Shown here piece by piece: positions 35,151 to 45,329 of a stretch of DNA of 64,000 nt. The stretch's first letter is position 1. Every line of letters starts with the position of its first letter. The notes under the pieces were generated by a model, which was given only the letters and a program-made list of their open reading frames with translations, was not told the DNA's origin and ran no database searches. A program made the translations under genes and the position numbers. Source of the DNA: JAAYPI01 sp963668615 (GTDB taxonomy: Bacteria; Bacteroidota; Bacteroidia; Bacteroidales; Paludibacteraceae); contig CAXXCL010000002.1 of the NCBI GenBank assembly GCA_963668615.2, positions 248,001 through 312,000 on the forward strand, read 5' to 3'.

Positions 35151-37556
35151 TCATAATACTGATTTTATTGTTTGATAATCAATGTAATATATAATTTTTA
35201 AAGAAATGCTATTTAATTGAGGATGTGCAAATACATTTTTCAAATTATCCAAATAATTGCTTGAAACGTCATTATTGTAGAAATAAAAGTATCTTTTCCA
35301 TACCAATGATAGTTCACTTCCCGGCAAAAATCGCCACGTGTAAGATAAATCCCCATTTAATGTACTTACATTGGTATTATAATTCTTATTTACTGTCGCA
35401 TCTTGGAAATTGCCACTTCGCTGCAAAAGATAGTATGATTGATAATTAACATTAGACCAATAGTGGCGTATTCTTAGATTTAGTAAACTTTTATTTGAAA
35501 GGGAAAACTTAATGTTTCCTATGTTTTCAATATTTGAAATGTTTCTTCTGCCAAAAAAGATAGAATCGTTGGCACTGTTTTTATCTACGTAACCAATTGC
35601 ATTTTGTAAAAAACTGGTAATTAGTTGGTAATTGAATGAAAGTTTGTCGTTTATACGATAAGTGGGAGAGAATGTAAAATATTCGGAACTTTTACCATAT
35701 TTTGAGGTTTTCCAGTAGCCAATGTTTGTAAAAAATGCAAGTCTTTTACGAAAATCTGACGAATAATCTATGCCTGTATATCCGGCAGTGGGTTCTTTCG
35801 CTTTCCAACCTTTCACTCGAGGCTCAAAGTAGTCATATTTTTCTATCGGAGTTGCACTTACATAAAATTTAATATAATTCAGAGATTTGAAAAGCAACTT
35901 TAAGTTCCATGCCAATTCTAATCTACTGTACAATAATGGTTTATACAAGTTGTCATAGTAAATATTCAATTCACTGGTTACCTCATTCAGGTACTTGTTT
36001 GGTGTATAATTTAGATATTGTAATTTCAACGTGTTTGAGATGATATTGTTGTTTTCCAGATAGCCCAAATCGGTCGGGTTATATGCGTCACTTAATAGGG
36101 TAGAATATAATTCGTATCGAAATAGTCCTTTTAATTTTTCAAAATTGGCATTTAACCTATAACCATATTCATTGGCACTGATTGAAGTGTTTTTATCCTG
36201 AATGTAACTCAGAAAAGCATCTCCTGATATTGCATGTTCGTCAAAATTATACTTAAAATCAAGTCCCGATACATTGGATAAGTGATTTTCCTCAGGAATA
36301 AGAACATTTGTATTTACCCAACTGACGTATGATTCTTTGCCAATAACCTTATCTACCACCAATAAATTGTAATTAGAAATTCCTTGAGTAGTAATATTTC
36401 GAGAAATTCCTGTGATTGTATCTTGAAATTCAGCTGTTGCCTTTTTTGTAATGGCATTTAAAAGACCTATTCCCCAGCCGGATGACGTATGTCCTGAAAT
36501 TTTTGTTGCATTGTACAAATTACTTTCCGTTTGGCTGTTTTTAACTACTTCATTATCAGTTTTTTGAGAATATATCTTGTAATAATTACGAGGTTGCCCC
36601 CCAATACGGCGGGAATAGAAAATATCTCCTTTGCTGAAAAGTTCTGTTCCTTCTGTAAAAAATTGGCGTTTTTCATCGTATTTTGTTTCTACAGATGTTA
36701 GATTTAGGTAGGTATCATCAGCACGTGTTTGTCCAAAGTCGGGAATTAACATCATATCTAACGTAAAGCTTTCATTTAGTCCATATTTTAAATCAAGACC
36801 GCCCTTAATCGAAAAATTATTTTGAGAGTAGTACGTAGCTAAATATGGCATAAAAGAAAGACGTAGGGGAGGACTCACTCCTTTCATTCCATGCATTTCA
36901 CCAGCTTGGTTTAACCAACCATTTTTGTTCTTATTTACAAAATTCCATGTTATTCCTTCTCCATTACGTTTTATCAAACGAAAGAAATTAATTTCCCAAA
37001 CTTGTATATCCGTTTTCGGAAAACGGATAGCCGAAAAAGGTATTTTCATTTCTGCTATCCAGCCAATGTCTGTTTTTTTTACTTCACTTTTCCATACGGC
37101 ATCCCAGCTTTTATACATGGAATTTAAATCGTTTTTAGAGTCCATTTGTACGCCCGCGGCTGATACCATAAATTCGCTCGAATTTAGTCCATCATTATAA
37201 GGATTTATTTCTACTGAAAAAAGGTCGGAATTAGCTTCATCACCCGAGTCCCTATCTCCCATTTCCGAAAAAATGGAATCCGGTTTGGTGTCATATAGTA
37301 TTGCCAGTACATAAATAGCTTCATTATCATACATCATTCTAACTTCCGTTCGTTGAGATGGAACGCCGCCATTAACAGGACTTTGTTGAATAAAATCGGT
37401 AATGATAGTAGCTTGCTCCCATACTTTATCGTTAGAGATAGCGTCAATTTTAGGAGGAACATCTGTTTTAATAATTGTAAACTTCTTTCTATTTTCTGCC
37501 GAAACAAAAGCTGAAAAAAGCAGCAAACATAAAACTAAAAATAGTTGTTTTTTCAT
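35151..37556 (-). CDS. Exported protein with CBM9-like and DUF5916 beta-barrel domains
   Basis: An 801-residue protein with signal peptide (MKKQLFLVLCLLLFSAFVSA). Residues about 25-215 are a carbohydrate-binding-module-9-like domain (DKVWEQATIITDFIQQSP, VRMMYDNEAIYVLAILYD, IGWIAEMKIPFSAIRFP). The remainder is DUF5916, a predicted outer-membrane barrel with many amphipathic strands (DFGQTRADDTYLNLT, FFTEGTELFSKGDIFYSRRIG). The family is common in Bacteroidetes and Xanthomonads; ligands are unknown. It is monocistronic and divergent from the two-component pair that follows, which may regulate it. Confidence 0.82.
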   Translation of the reverse strand: MKKQLFLVLCLLLFSAFVSAENRKKFTIIKTDVPPKIDAISNDKVWEQATIITDFIQQSPVNGGVPSQRTEVRMMYDNEAIYVLAILYDTKPDSIFSEMGDRDSGDEANSDLFSVEINPYNDGLNSSEFMVSAAGVQMDSKNDLNSMYKSWDAVWKSEVKKTDIGWIAEMKIPFSAIRFPKTDIQVWEINFFRLIKRNGEGITWNFVNKNKNGWLNQAGEMHGMKGVSPPLRLSFMPYLATYYSQNNFSIKGGLDLKYGLNESFTLDMMLIPDFGQTRADDTYLNLTSVETKYDEKRQFFTEGTELFSKGDIFYSRRIGGQPRNYYKIYSQKTDNEVVKNSQTESNLYNATKISGHTSSGWGIGLLNAITKKATAEFQDTITGISRNITTQGISNYNLLVVDKVIGKESYVSWVNTNVLIPEENHLSNVSGLDFKYNFDEHAISGDAFLSYIQDKNTSISANEYGYRLNANFEKLKGLFRYELYSTLLSDAYNPTDLGYLENNNIISNTLKLQYLNYTPNKYLNEVTSELNIYYDNLYKPLLYSRLELAWNLKLLFKSLNYIKFYVSATPIEKYDYFEPRVKGWKAKEPTAGYTGIDYSSDFRKRLAFFTNIGYWKTSKYGKSSEYFTFSPTYRINDKLSFNYQLITSFLQNAIGYVDKNSANDSIFFGRRNISNIENIGNIKFSLSNKSLLNLRIRHYWSNVNYQSYYLLQRSGNFQDATVNKNYNTNVSTLNGDLSYTWRFLPGSELSLVWKRYFYFYNNDVSSNYLDNLKNVFAHPQLNSISLKIIYYIDYQTIKSVL

Positions 37557-37741
37557 AGAATCAAAAAGTTTTTTTCTTTCTAATTAGTCCAAAGAAAATA
37601 GAAAGATTTTGTTACTCAAAACTAATTATACCAATGCTCTAATTTTTATGTGAAGGTAGATTGCCCACATAAAAAAGATGAATTTGGTATAAAAACAGAT
37701 ATTAAAAGAATGAATAACAGCAGCATCCTCAGGAAAAGTTT

Positions 37742-37749
37742 TATATTTG
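37742..37749 (+). promoter_or_regulatory. Putative -7 element for the sensor kinase gene
   Basis: TATATTTG at 37742-37749 matches TAnnTTTG and puts a start of transcription about 17 bases before ATG 37773, which is why I prefer that start over the two upstream in-frame ATGs. No clear -33 element. Confidence 0.4.
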
Positions 37750-37772
37750 TTTCAGAAAAACGGTTAACAGAT

Positions 37773-38813
37773 ATGGTACAATTATTGAAAAGTAAAAATC
37801 GTGTTTTTGTGCACATTGCCTACTGGGTAGTTATGGTGCTACTTTTCACTTTCTTTTGGGGTACCCGATATGGAAATTATTGGGTTTGTTTTTATAATGA
37901 ACTTTATTTTTTACCGATCAAGTTGGTTGCTACTTATTTTGGTCTTTATTATTTGATTCCTCAGTTGTTTAAAGGAAATTATTTGCGTGTAATTTTACTT
38001 GCCATAGTTACTATAATTGGTAGTGGCATTTTACAGCGTGTTTTGGGTTATTATGCCTTTAGTCCACTTTTAGGATTTTATAATCCGGATGTTCCTCTTT
38101 TTGATACCACAGACATATTACACCAAATCATCAATATCAATGCTGTAATGATTTTGCCTTTTTCCATCAGATTTTACAGTTATTCAATGGAAAAGGAAAA
38201 TAGAATTCTTATTCTTTCGCGAGAAAAATCGCAAGCTGAATTACAATTTCTGCGTAGTCAAATACAACCTCATTTTCTGTTTAATGTGTTAAACGATATT
38301 TATGCTATGTCGCTCATGCAATCGGAGAAAACTCCTGAATCAATCTTAAAACTTTCCGACTTGATGCGTTATGTCTTACAAGAATCTGCGGCAGATGTTG
38401 TTCCTATAGAAAAAGAAATAAATTACATTCGTAATTATATTGATTTGGAAAAATTACGCTACAGCGATCGCTTTACCGTTGATTTACAGGTAACGGGGGA
38501 TATTAACAATTCTTATATAGCTCCCTTGTTGTTACTCCCATTTGTTGAAAATGCTTTTAAACATTCTTCTACGAATGAGGTAGGAGGGGCTTGTATAAAA
38601 ATTAATTTGGTAGTTAATAATCAACAAATGTCCTTGATAATTTCGAACAGTTTTGATCCTGAAATGCCTAAACAACAACATGTCTCATCAGGTATCGGCA
38701 TAAAGAACGTTTGTAAAAGATTAGATATTTTATACCCGGGTCGTTATACGTTCGAAACAGAAATTTCCGGTCTATCTTATAAAACAGTATTAAACATTAA
38801 TTTAGTATCATGA
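37773..38813 (+). CDS. LytS-type sensor histidine kinase
   Basis: About 346 residues from ATG 37773; longer forms starting at 37650 or 37710 are open. Four hydrophobic segments (about 10-135: HIAYWVVMVLLFTFFWG, LPIKLVATYFGLYYL, VILLAIVTIIGSGIL, INAVMILPFSI) precede the His_kinase domain, with the phospho-acceptor H167 in QIQPHFLFN and the N-box in LLPFVENAFKHS. A weak ATPase domain (GIGIKNVCKRL) completes it. These kinases sense envelope signals, often not known. It overlaps the response regulator as ATGA. Confidence 0.88.
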   Translation: MVQLLKSKNRVFVHIAYWVVMVLLFTFFWGTRYGNYWVCFYNELYFLPIKLVATYFGLYYLIPQLFKGNYLRVILLAIVTIIGSGILQRVLGYYAFSPLLGFYNPDVPLFDTTDILHQIININAVMILPFSIRFYSYSMEKENRILILSREKSQAELQFLRSQIQPHFLFNVLNDIYAMSLMQSEKTPESILKLSDLMRYVLQESAADVVPIEKEINYIRNYIDLEKLRYSDRFTVDLQVTGDINNSYIAPLLLLPFVENAFKHSSTNEVGGACIKINLVVNNQQMSLIISNSFDPEMPKQQHVSSGIGIKNVCKRLDILYPGRYTFETEISGLSYKTVLNINLVS

Positions 38814-39508
38814 AAACCATTCATTGTTTATTAGTAGATGATGAGAAGTTGGCCCTTGATGTATTGGAACTTTACACCCAAAAATTGGATTATTTAGAGA
38901 TTGTGGGGCGTTGTAGTAGTGCAGAAGAGGCTTCTTTATTTCTTGAACAGCATCATGTCGACTTGATATTCTTGGACATACAAATGCCAAAATGTAATGG
39001 CATGGAATGGATGAAATCTTTGGAAAATAAACCGAAGGTAATATTTTGTACGGCATTTGATCGTTTTGCAGTAGAAAGTTACGATGTAGATGCTGTTGAT
39101 TATTTACTAAAACCGATTTCTTTTGATCGTTTTCAAAAAGCTGTTCAAAAAGCAAAAGATATCATACAAAAAGATCAAATAAATGATAAACCCGAAGAAT
39201 TTATAAATGTTCGCTCCGATAGAAAAGTATACAAGATTGCTATAAATGATATCTTGTATATTCATAGCATTGGTAATTATTATCAGATAATTATGGCAGA
39301 TAGAACCATTATAGCTTATGGTTCCCTTTCTTCCCTCGAAAATCAATTGATGGCTTCAAAATTTCTTCGTATACAGCGTTCTTACATCGTAGCAATAGAT
39401 AAAATAGAGGCAGCTTCAGGAACTTCGGTTATTGTAAATAAACAAATATTACCTGTTGGAAAAAACTATCGAGAAATCGTTGAAAATCTTTTTCGCAGAA
39501 CTGTCTAA
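38810..39508 (+). CDS. LytTR-family response regulator
   Basis: A 232-residue two-domain regulator: receiver (1-120) with phospho-acceptor D56 in LIFLDIQMPKCNG and lysine in LLKPISFDRF near 102, then a LytTR DNA-binding domain (about 135-232; FINVRSDRKVYKIAINDILYI, FLRIQRSYIVAIDKI). LytTR proteins bind paired direct repeats and bend DNA. The gene overlaps the kinase stop by four bases, confirming a pair. Neighbouring targets could be the divergent DUF5916 gene, but no operator was identified. Confidence 0.93.
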   Translation: MKTIHCLLVDDEKLALDVLELYTQKLDYLEIVGRCSSAEEASLFLEQHHVDLIFLDIQMPKCNGMEWMKSLENKPKVIFCTAFDRFAVESYDVDAVDYLLKPISFDRFQKAVQKAKDIIQKDQINDKPEEFINVRSDRKVYKIAINDILYIHSIGNYYQIIMADRTIIAYGSLSSLENQLMASKFLRIQRSYIVAIDKIEAASGTSVIVNKQILPVGKNYREIVENLFRRTV

Positions 39509-39513
39509 AATGA

Positions 39514-39561
39514 AAAGAGGATATTTCACTTCGGTAGAAACCCGATGGAAATATCCTCTTT
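39514..39561. terminator. Hairpin between response regulator and nuoN
   Basis: AAAGAGGATATTTC (39514-39527) pairs perfectly with GAAATATCCTCTTT (39548-39561) around a 20-base loop. Located between two converging units, it can serve both; the T tract is short on each side. Confidence 0.75.
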
Positions 39562-39578
39562 GTGAATTATCGTAAGAG

Positions 39579-41000
39579 TTACATACCGAAACCCACCGTA
39601 TTCAAATATTCATAAATTCCGCTTGCCAACCCTACAGTCATAAGCCCGATAAAGCATACAATCAATGAAATTTTCATGTAATTATCACTCTTAACGGTTT
39701 CAATAGGATTTTCATTTGTATTAATAAACATTGCTTTTACCACCAATAAATAATAATACAATGAAATTATAGTATTTAACAAGGCAAATAATACTAAAAG
39801 ATATTCACCTTTTGCAGCTGCAGCGGTAAATACAAAGAATTTACTGAAAAATCCGGCTAAAGGAGGTATGCCGCCCAAAGAAAACAATGCAATCATCATA
39901 ATCAATGCCAATTTTGGGTTGGTTTTATACAAACCGTTGTAATCAGTCATGTCCACTTTACCTGTTTTTGTTTCAATGGCACTGATTACTCCAAAGGCTG
40001 CCATATTAGAAAATATATAAACAAGAATGTAGTACATAGTAGATGCCATACCTTGAGCCGTACCTGCTAATATAGCCAATGCAATATAACCCGCTTGTGA
40101 AACCGAAGAAAAGGCTAAGAAACGCTTTAAATTCGTTTGTCTCATCGCAAATAAGTTACCGACTGTAATAGTGATTAGAACTACCCACCAAAGTATAGTG
40201 TGCCATTCGAAAGCCATACCACCAAATACCTTATACAATATAGTCATCAAAGCAAATACTGCAGCACCTTTCGATATAGTAGAAAGGTATGCTGTCACAC
40301 TTGTTGGAGCTCCTTGATAAACGTCTGCTGTCCAGAAGTGGAAAGGAACCAAGGATATTTTGAAAAATAATCCAACAGCTACAAATACCAAAGACATTAT
40401 TAGCAATGGTGTAGACTCTATGCTAAATGCCAAATCTTCAAAGTAGAAAGAACCACAAGCTCCGTACAAAAATGAAAGTCCAAATAGTAAGCATGCTGAT
40501 GAAAATACGGCATTGAAAATATATTTGGCTCCGGCTTCAGCGGAGTTGTTCTTGTACTTGTCAAAGGCAGCAAGAGAAGCCATAGGCAAAGATGCTGTTT
40601 CCAATCCAATGTAGAATAAAATAAAGTTGCCAGCTGAAATCATTAAGTACATTCCAAACAAGGTTAGGAGTGTCAGCATAAAGAACTCACCTCTTTTGAA
40701 GCTAGTATCTTCTTTCGACAACCAACCGTTTGACTGGAGCATAACCAATAAAACACCCACGTTCAATATATTTTTCATGGCAATTTCAGCCTCATTACAC
40801 ACATACATTCCGGCAAAAGAAGTTCCTGTTGCTTGAGGTAAAAAGCCATAGATTGTATGAGCCAAAAAAAGCAGACATGCCATCGGTTGGAAATGTTCCT
40901 TTAATTTTTCCGATGCAAACAAGTCATAAACAATCAGAATGAGAAATACCACCATCAGCGACATTTCCTGTTTCATCAACAAATAATTGCTTAAATCCAT
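39579..41000 (-). CDS. nuoN: NADH-quinone oxidoreductase subunit N
   Basis: A 473-residue antiporter-like subunit of the complex I membrane arm, with about 14 hydrophobic helices. FYIGLETASLPMASLAAF carries the TM5 glutamate, and FKISLVPFHFWTADVYQGAPTSVTAYLSTISKGAAV the TM7-8 lysines that form the proton channel. It is the last gene of the nuo operon. Confidence 0.96.
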   Translation of the reverse strand: MDLSNYLLMKQEMSLMVVFLILIVYDLFASEKLKEHFQPMACLLFLAHTIYGFLPQATGTSFAGMYVCNEAEIAMKNILNVGVLLVMLQSNGWLSKEDTSFKRGEFFMLTLLTLFGMYLMISAGNFILFYIGLETASLPMASLAAFDKYKNNSAEAGAKYIFNAVFSSACLLFGLSFLYGACGSFYFEDLAFSIESTPLLIMSLVFVAVGLFFKISLVPFHFWTADVYQGAPTSVTAYLSTISKGAAVFALMTILYKVFGGMAFEWHTILWWVVLITITVGNLFAMRQTNLKRFLAFSSVSQAGYIALAILAGTAQGMASTMYYILVYIFSNMAAFGVISAIETKTGKVDMTDYNGLYKTNPKLALIMMIALFSLGGIPPLAGFFSKFFVFTAAAAKGEYLLVLFALLNTIISLYYYLLVVKAMFINTNENPIETVKSDNYMKISLIVCFIGLMTVGLASGIYEYLNTVGFGM

Positions 41001-41041
41001 TGTATATAGTATAGTTTTTAATTAATCTCTACAAATTATAA

Positions 41042-42541
41042 TTACCAATTAGTCATAGCTGTTAAGCTGCTTCTAATCAAATCTGAAAAGAAGCTAGGGA
41101 AAAATCCGATGCTAGTGATGCAAAGAATGAGTGTAACCACAGCAATCTTTTCATACCACACGGCATCTGTCAATGTTTTATGGTGTTCATCTTGAACAGG
41201 TCCGAACAGAATTTTGCCAACTACACGTAAAATATATACCGCTGTAATTACAATAGAAGAGCAAGCAACAATCGTGAATACTCGATGGAACATATCTGTA
41301 TGTTGGAAAGATCCAACAAAAATCATCATTTCAGAAACAAATCCGCTGAATCCAGGCAAACCTAAGGATGCTAAACCGGCAAGTACATAACATACAGAAA
41401 GAAAAGGCATGATACGCATTAAACCACCCATTTCGCGAATATCACGAGTATGTGTTCTTCCATAAATCATACCAATTAAAGCAAAGAATAGAGCAGTCAT
41501 TAAACCGTGAGAAAGCATTTGCATTATTGCACCTGTCATTGCTGTTTCATTTAACATCAAAATAGCAAAAAGAACCAGTCCGCAGTGACTTACTGAGGAA
41601 TAAGCATTGATGTATTTCAGGTCTTTTTGAACAACAGCTCCGAAGGCACCATATACTACACTTATACCGGTAAGAATTAAAAATATCCATGCTTGTTCAT
41701 GAGCAGCTTGAGGCATTAAGGAAATAGCGATGCGGAAACAACCGTAACCCCCCAATTTCATCAATACACCTGCGTGTAACATAGAAACTGCTGTCGGTGC
41801 TGAAGCGTGACCATCAGGAGACCATGTGTGGAAAGGGAACATAGCACCTAATACTCCAAAACCTATAAATGTTAAAGGAAAGAAAATACGTTGAGCTTCG
41901 ACTGGTATGCCATTTTTTGCAATTTCTAGCAGATTGAAAGTGAAATCATTCGTTGCACTAGAGTGAAAATAGATGCCGAAAATACCAACCATCATTAGGG
42001 CTGATCCACCCATTAACATCAATGTTAATTTCATGGCAGAATATTCTTTTTTACCTGTACCCCAAACACCAATCAACAAGTACATTGGAATTAAAGCTAC
42101 TTCATAAAAAAGTAACATTGTGAATAGGTCAATAGAAATGAAAAATCCGAAAACTCCAAGAGATAATAAAGTCAACCACATGAAAAATTCTTTCGGTAGT
42201 GGATTCATGTTCCAAGAAGCAAAAACTCCTGTAAAAACGATTACGGAAGACAATAGTAACATAACTACTGAAATACCATCTACACCTACCGAGTAGTGAA
42301 TATTTAACGCTGGGAACCAAAGCCGATCAAAAGTGAACAACATTTCTGCTGTATTACCTGCTGCTCTTTGTCTTAAGAACATACAAGCCAAAGCAATAGA
42401 CAAAGCCAAAAGTATTGAAGCTCCGATTACAGCGACAGTCCTAATTTGGCGGATATTCTTGCAAGGTAGGAAGCCTACTAGCATCAGTATGGGAACAAGT
42501 ACAAATAATGAAAGAAAGTCCATATTCTGTATATTTAGCAA
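41042..42541 (-). CDS. nuoM: NADH-quinone oxidoreductase subunit M
   Basis: A 499-residue antiporter-like membrane subunit. LLFYEVALIPMYLLIGVWG has the conserved TM5 glutamate, and MFPFHTWSPDGHASAPTAVSMLHAGVLMKLGGYG the TM7 channel region; AYSSVSHCGLVL is the TM9-10 loop. Normal length and motifs, so a working proton-pumping subunit is expected. It lies between nuoL and nuoN. Confidence 0.97.
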   Translation of the reverse strand: MLNIQNMDFLSLFVLVPILMLVGFLPCKNIRQIRTVAVIGASILLALSIALACMFLRQRAAGNTAEMLFTFDRLWFPALNIHYSVGVDGISVVMLLLSSVIVFTGVFASWNMNPLPKEFFMWLTLLSLGVFGFFISIDLFTMLLFYEVALIPMYLLIGVWGTGKKEYSAMKLTLMLMGGSALMMVGIFGIYFHSSATNDFTFNLLEIAKNGIPVEAQRIFFPLTFIGFGVLGAMFPFHTWSPDGHASAPTAVSMLHAGVLMKLGGYGCFRIAISLMPQAAHEQAWIFLILTGISVVYGAFGAVVQKDLKYINAYSSVSHCGLVLFAILMLNETAMTGAIMQMLSHGLMTALFFALIGMIYGRTHTRDIREMGGLMRIMPFLSVCYVLAGLASLGLPGFSGFVSEMMIFVGSFQHTDMFHRVFTIVACSSIVITAVYILRVVGKILFGPVQDEHHKTLTDAVWYEKIAVVTLILCITSIGFFPSFFSDLIRSSLTAMTNW

Positions 42542-42553
42542 TTATAAGTCTTA

Positions 42554-44467
42554 TTAAATAAAAATTAGCAGTGATATAATGACCATAGTACCCATGAAAA
42601 ATGCCCATACATAATCCTGAATTTCTCCTGATTGTGTAAACTTAATCTTTCTAGAAACAAAGTTGGTAATTGTTGACTGCAAGTTCATAAAGCCATCTAC
42701 ACAATGACGGTCAAACCAAGCAATAGGTTTCGAAATGCAATTAAATACCACTCTTTTTGTAAAGAAAAGCCATATTTCATCAAAGTAGAACTTGTGGTAA
42801 GCTGTCTTGTAAAGCCCTTTGAAAGTATTCGTAAATTTGTCTGATGACGTATTTTTTTTGGCATACATCAGGGTCGCAATAACTATTCCAATTACAGCAA
42901 CTAAAATGCTTAATAGGGCAACAGACCACTCAATGTGTGTTTCAAAAGGTATACCATCGGAAGAAATAAATTTGGAAAATGGAATAAATCCTGTTACACA
43001 AGTTAAGGTTGCCAAGAAAATCAATGGAATGGTCATTGATACAGGAGATTCGTGTGGTGTATGTTCATACACTTTTTTGTTGTCACCCCAGAAAATGCGA
43101 TAATACAATCTGAACATATAGAATGCAGTTAAACCGGCACAAATATATAAGCAAACAAAAATGAACATATTGCGATCAAAAGCAGCAACTAAAATTTCAT
43201 CTTTACTAAAAAATCCTGAGAAAGGAGGTATGCCTGCTATTGATAAACAAGCAATTAAAAAGGTTATGTGAGTGATAGGCAGGTATTTTCTTAAACCACC
43301 CATCGAATCCATTTCATTGCTGTGAACAGCATGAATAACAGCTCCTGCACCTAAAAATAGTAAAGCTTTAAAGAACGCATGTGTAAATAAGTGGAACATA
43401 GAAGCCATATAGCCCAAGCCTGCATGTTCACCGTATCCGGAAACACCTAAGGCCGTAATCATATACGCAATTTGAGATATAGTTGAAAATGCCAATACCC
43501 GCTTGATATCAGTCTGGGTACAAGCAACAATTGCTGCGAATAAGGCTGTAATAGCACCAACATAAGTTATGATGACCAATACGTCCGGAGCTCCAAAAAA
43601 GTATAACGGAAACATTCTAGCTACTAAAAATACACCGGCAACGACCATTGTTGCTGCGTGTATCAAAGCCGAAACAGGAGTTGGACCTTCCATAGCATCA
43701 GGTAACCAAATATGAAAAGGAAGCATAGCTGATTTACCGGCACCACCCATAAATATTAGCAACATTGCCCACGAAACGACTGACCATCCCATAAAAGTAT
43801 CAGTAATATTTTGACCCAAAACACTTCCCGCAGGATTTGTTAAATCTTTGAAACTAAAAGTTCCAGAATAGAAAGACAATACCAATATGCCGATTAAGAA
43901 AAATAAGTCGGCAAAACGAGTAACTATGAAAGCTTTTTTAGAAGCTGCAACTGCAGAGGGTTTTGTGTAATAAAAACCAATAAGAGAGTAGGAGGAAACG
44001 CCAACCAATTCCCAAAAAATATACATTTGAAAGATATTAGGAGCAATTACTAATCCCAACATGGAGAAAGAGAACAAAGAAAGTAGTGCATAATAGCGTT
44101 GAAATCCCCTTTCGCCTTTCATATATCCTAAACTGTAAATATGAACCATTAAAGATACAGTGGTAATTACAACCAACATCATCACGGATATAGGATCAAG
44201 TAGGATACCTAAATCGATGTGAAGTTTATCCGTAAAACGGAGCCATTCAAAATTTAATGGTACAATTGCTTGAAAAGCATTTCCAACTTTTCCAACATTA
44301 AAAAAATAGTTTGCAGCAGTAACATAAGAAAGTGCAGCCGCAACAGAAAGACCCAACGTACCAATTATACCGGCAATTACCGGCTTCATTTTGCCGCCAC
44401 AAAGTCCCAAAAACAGGAACATAAGGAACGGTAGGACAACTATGATTAATGTGTAGCTCATCATCAA
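42554..44467 (-). CDS. nuoL: NADH-quinone oxidoreductase subunit L
   Basis: A 637-residue distal membrane-arm subunit. FWELVGVSSYSLIGFYY has the TM5 glutamate, and MLPFHIWLPDAMEGPTPVSALIHAATMVVAGVFL the central proton channel; the C-terminal lateral helix region that links to nuoM/nuoN is present. Its ATG overlaps the nuoK stop by four bases. Confidence 0.97.
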   Translation of the reverse strand: MMMSYTLIIVVLPFLMFLFLGLCGGKMKPVIAGIIGTLGLSVAAALSYVTAANYFFNVGKVGNAFQAIVPLNFEWLRFTDKLHIDLGILLDPISVMMLVVITTVSLMVHIYSLGYMKGERGFQRYYALLSLFSFSMLGLVIAPNIFQMYIFWELVGVSSYSLIGFYYTKPSAVAASKKAFIVTRFADLFFLIGILVLSFYSGTFSFKDLTNPAGSVLGQNITDTFMGWSVVSWAMLLIFMGGAGKSAMLPFHIWLPDAMEGPTPVSALIHAATMVVAGVFLVARMFPLYFFGAPDVLVIITYVGAITALFAAIVACTQTDIKRVLAFSTISQIAYMITALGVSGYGEHAGLGYMASMFHLFTHAFFKALLFLGAGAVIHAVHSNEMDSMGGLRKYLPITHITFLIACLSIAGIPPFSGFFSKDEILVAAFDRNMFIFVCLYICAGLTAFYMFRLYYRIFWGDNKKVYEHTPHESPVSMTIPLIFLATLTCVTGFIPFSKFISSDGIPFETHIEWSVALLSILVAVIGIVIATLMYAKKNTSSDKFTNTFKGLYKTAYHKFYFDEIWLFFTKRVVFNCISKPIAWFDRHCVDGFMNLQSTITNFVSRKIKFTQSGEIQDYVWAFFMGTMVIISLLIFI

Positions 44468-44778
44468 TATTTCATTTTATTTACTTCATCAACATTAATA
44501 TTCTTAAGATTGCGATAAATGTTTATAATAATCGCAATTGCTATAGCAGTTTCGGCTGCAGAAACACCAATGGCAAATAGGGTGAAAAAAACGCCATCCA
44601 TTTGTCCCGGATACAAAAATTTATTGAAAGCTGCAAAGTTTATATCAGCTGCATTTAACATCAGCTCAAGTGACATTAATATGGTCAGCATATTTCTGCG
44701 GGCAAGAAAACCATATATTCCCGCAAAAAACATTATCGTACTTATTACCAAGTAGCCTACTAATGGAATGTTACTCAT
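44464..44778 (-). CDS. nuoK: NADH-quinone oxidoreductase subunit K
   Basis: A 104-residue three-helix subunit (ND4L). The two channel glutamates lie in MSLELMLNAADINF (about residue 36) and SAAETAIAIAI (about 72), the conserved pair needed for proton transfer. Translation is coupled to nuoL through overlapping stop and start. Confidence 0.96.
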   Translation of the reverse strand: MSNIPLVGYLVISTIMFFAGIYGFLARRNMLTILMSLELMLNAADINFAAFNKFLYPGQMDGVFFTLFAIGVSAAETAIAIAIIINIYRNLKNINVDEVNKMKY

Positions 44779-44816
44779 AATATTAGTTATTGTTTAATTT
44801 TTATAAATGACTCAGA

Positions 44817-45317
44817 TTAGCGTTTTCTTGCTATCATAATACCTCCAATTATACAGGCTAGCAACAAAATACTGATAGCTTCGAACGGAAGTAAATATTG
44901 ATTCTTATCTGTTCCCATCATAGCTTTACCAATTTCTTGCATTGTAGGTTCAGTTGCAACTGTTTTGGCTACCTTGTAGACATTCTTGAAAATAATGAAA
45001 CCACAAAGAGATAAACCTACCAACGAAGCGAATATCGCAGGAACAAATCTTTTCCAAGAAACCTTTTTAACCTTATCACCAGCATGGCTGGTAAGCAAAA
45101 TTGAAAAGATGTAAAGAACCATTATGCCTCCGGCATATACTGATATTTGTACCCCAAATAGAAACTGATACCCCATCATTAAATACAAACCTGCAGTTGC
45201 CAGCAAAACAAAAAGCAAATAAGTTGCAGCACGTAAAATCCTTCTCGAAGTAACCGATAAAATTGAAAATACGACAATCACTATCGCTAAAACGTAAAAT
45301 ATAATTTGTTCAGCCAT
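44817..45317 (-). CDS. nuoJ: NADH-quinone oxidoreductase subunit J
   Basis: A 166-residue ND6-like subunit with five hydrophobic helices. LRAATYLLFVLLATAGLYLMMGYQFLFGVQISVYAGGIMVL is the conserved TM2-3 region containing the pi-bulge that opens and closes during turnover. Sits between nuoI and nuoK with short gaps. Confidence 0.95.
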   Translation of the reverse strand: MAEQIIFYVLAIVIVVFSILSVTSRRILRAATYLLFVLLATAGLYLMMGYQFLFGVQISVYAGGIMVLYIFSILLTSHAGDKVKKVSWKRFVPAIFASLVGLSLCGFIIFKNVYKVAKTVATEPTMQEIGKAMMGTDKNQYLLPFEAISILLLACIIGGIMIARKR

Positions 45318-45329
45318 ATCTTTATTTCT

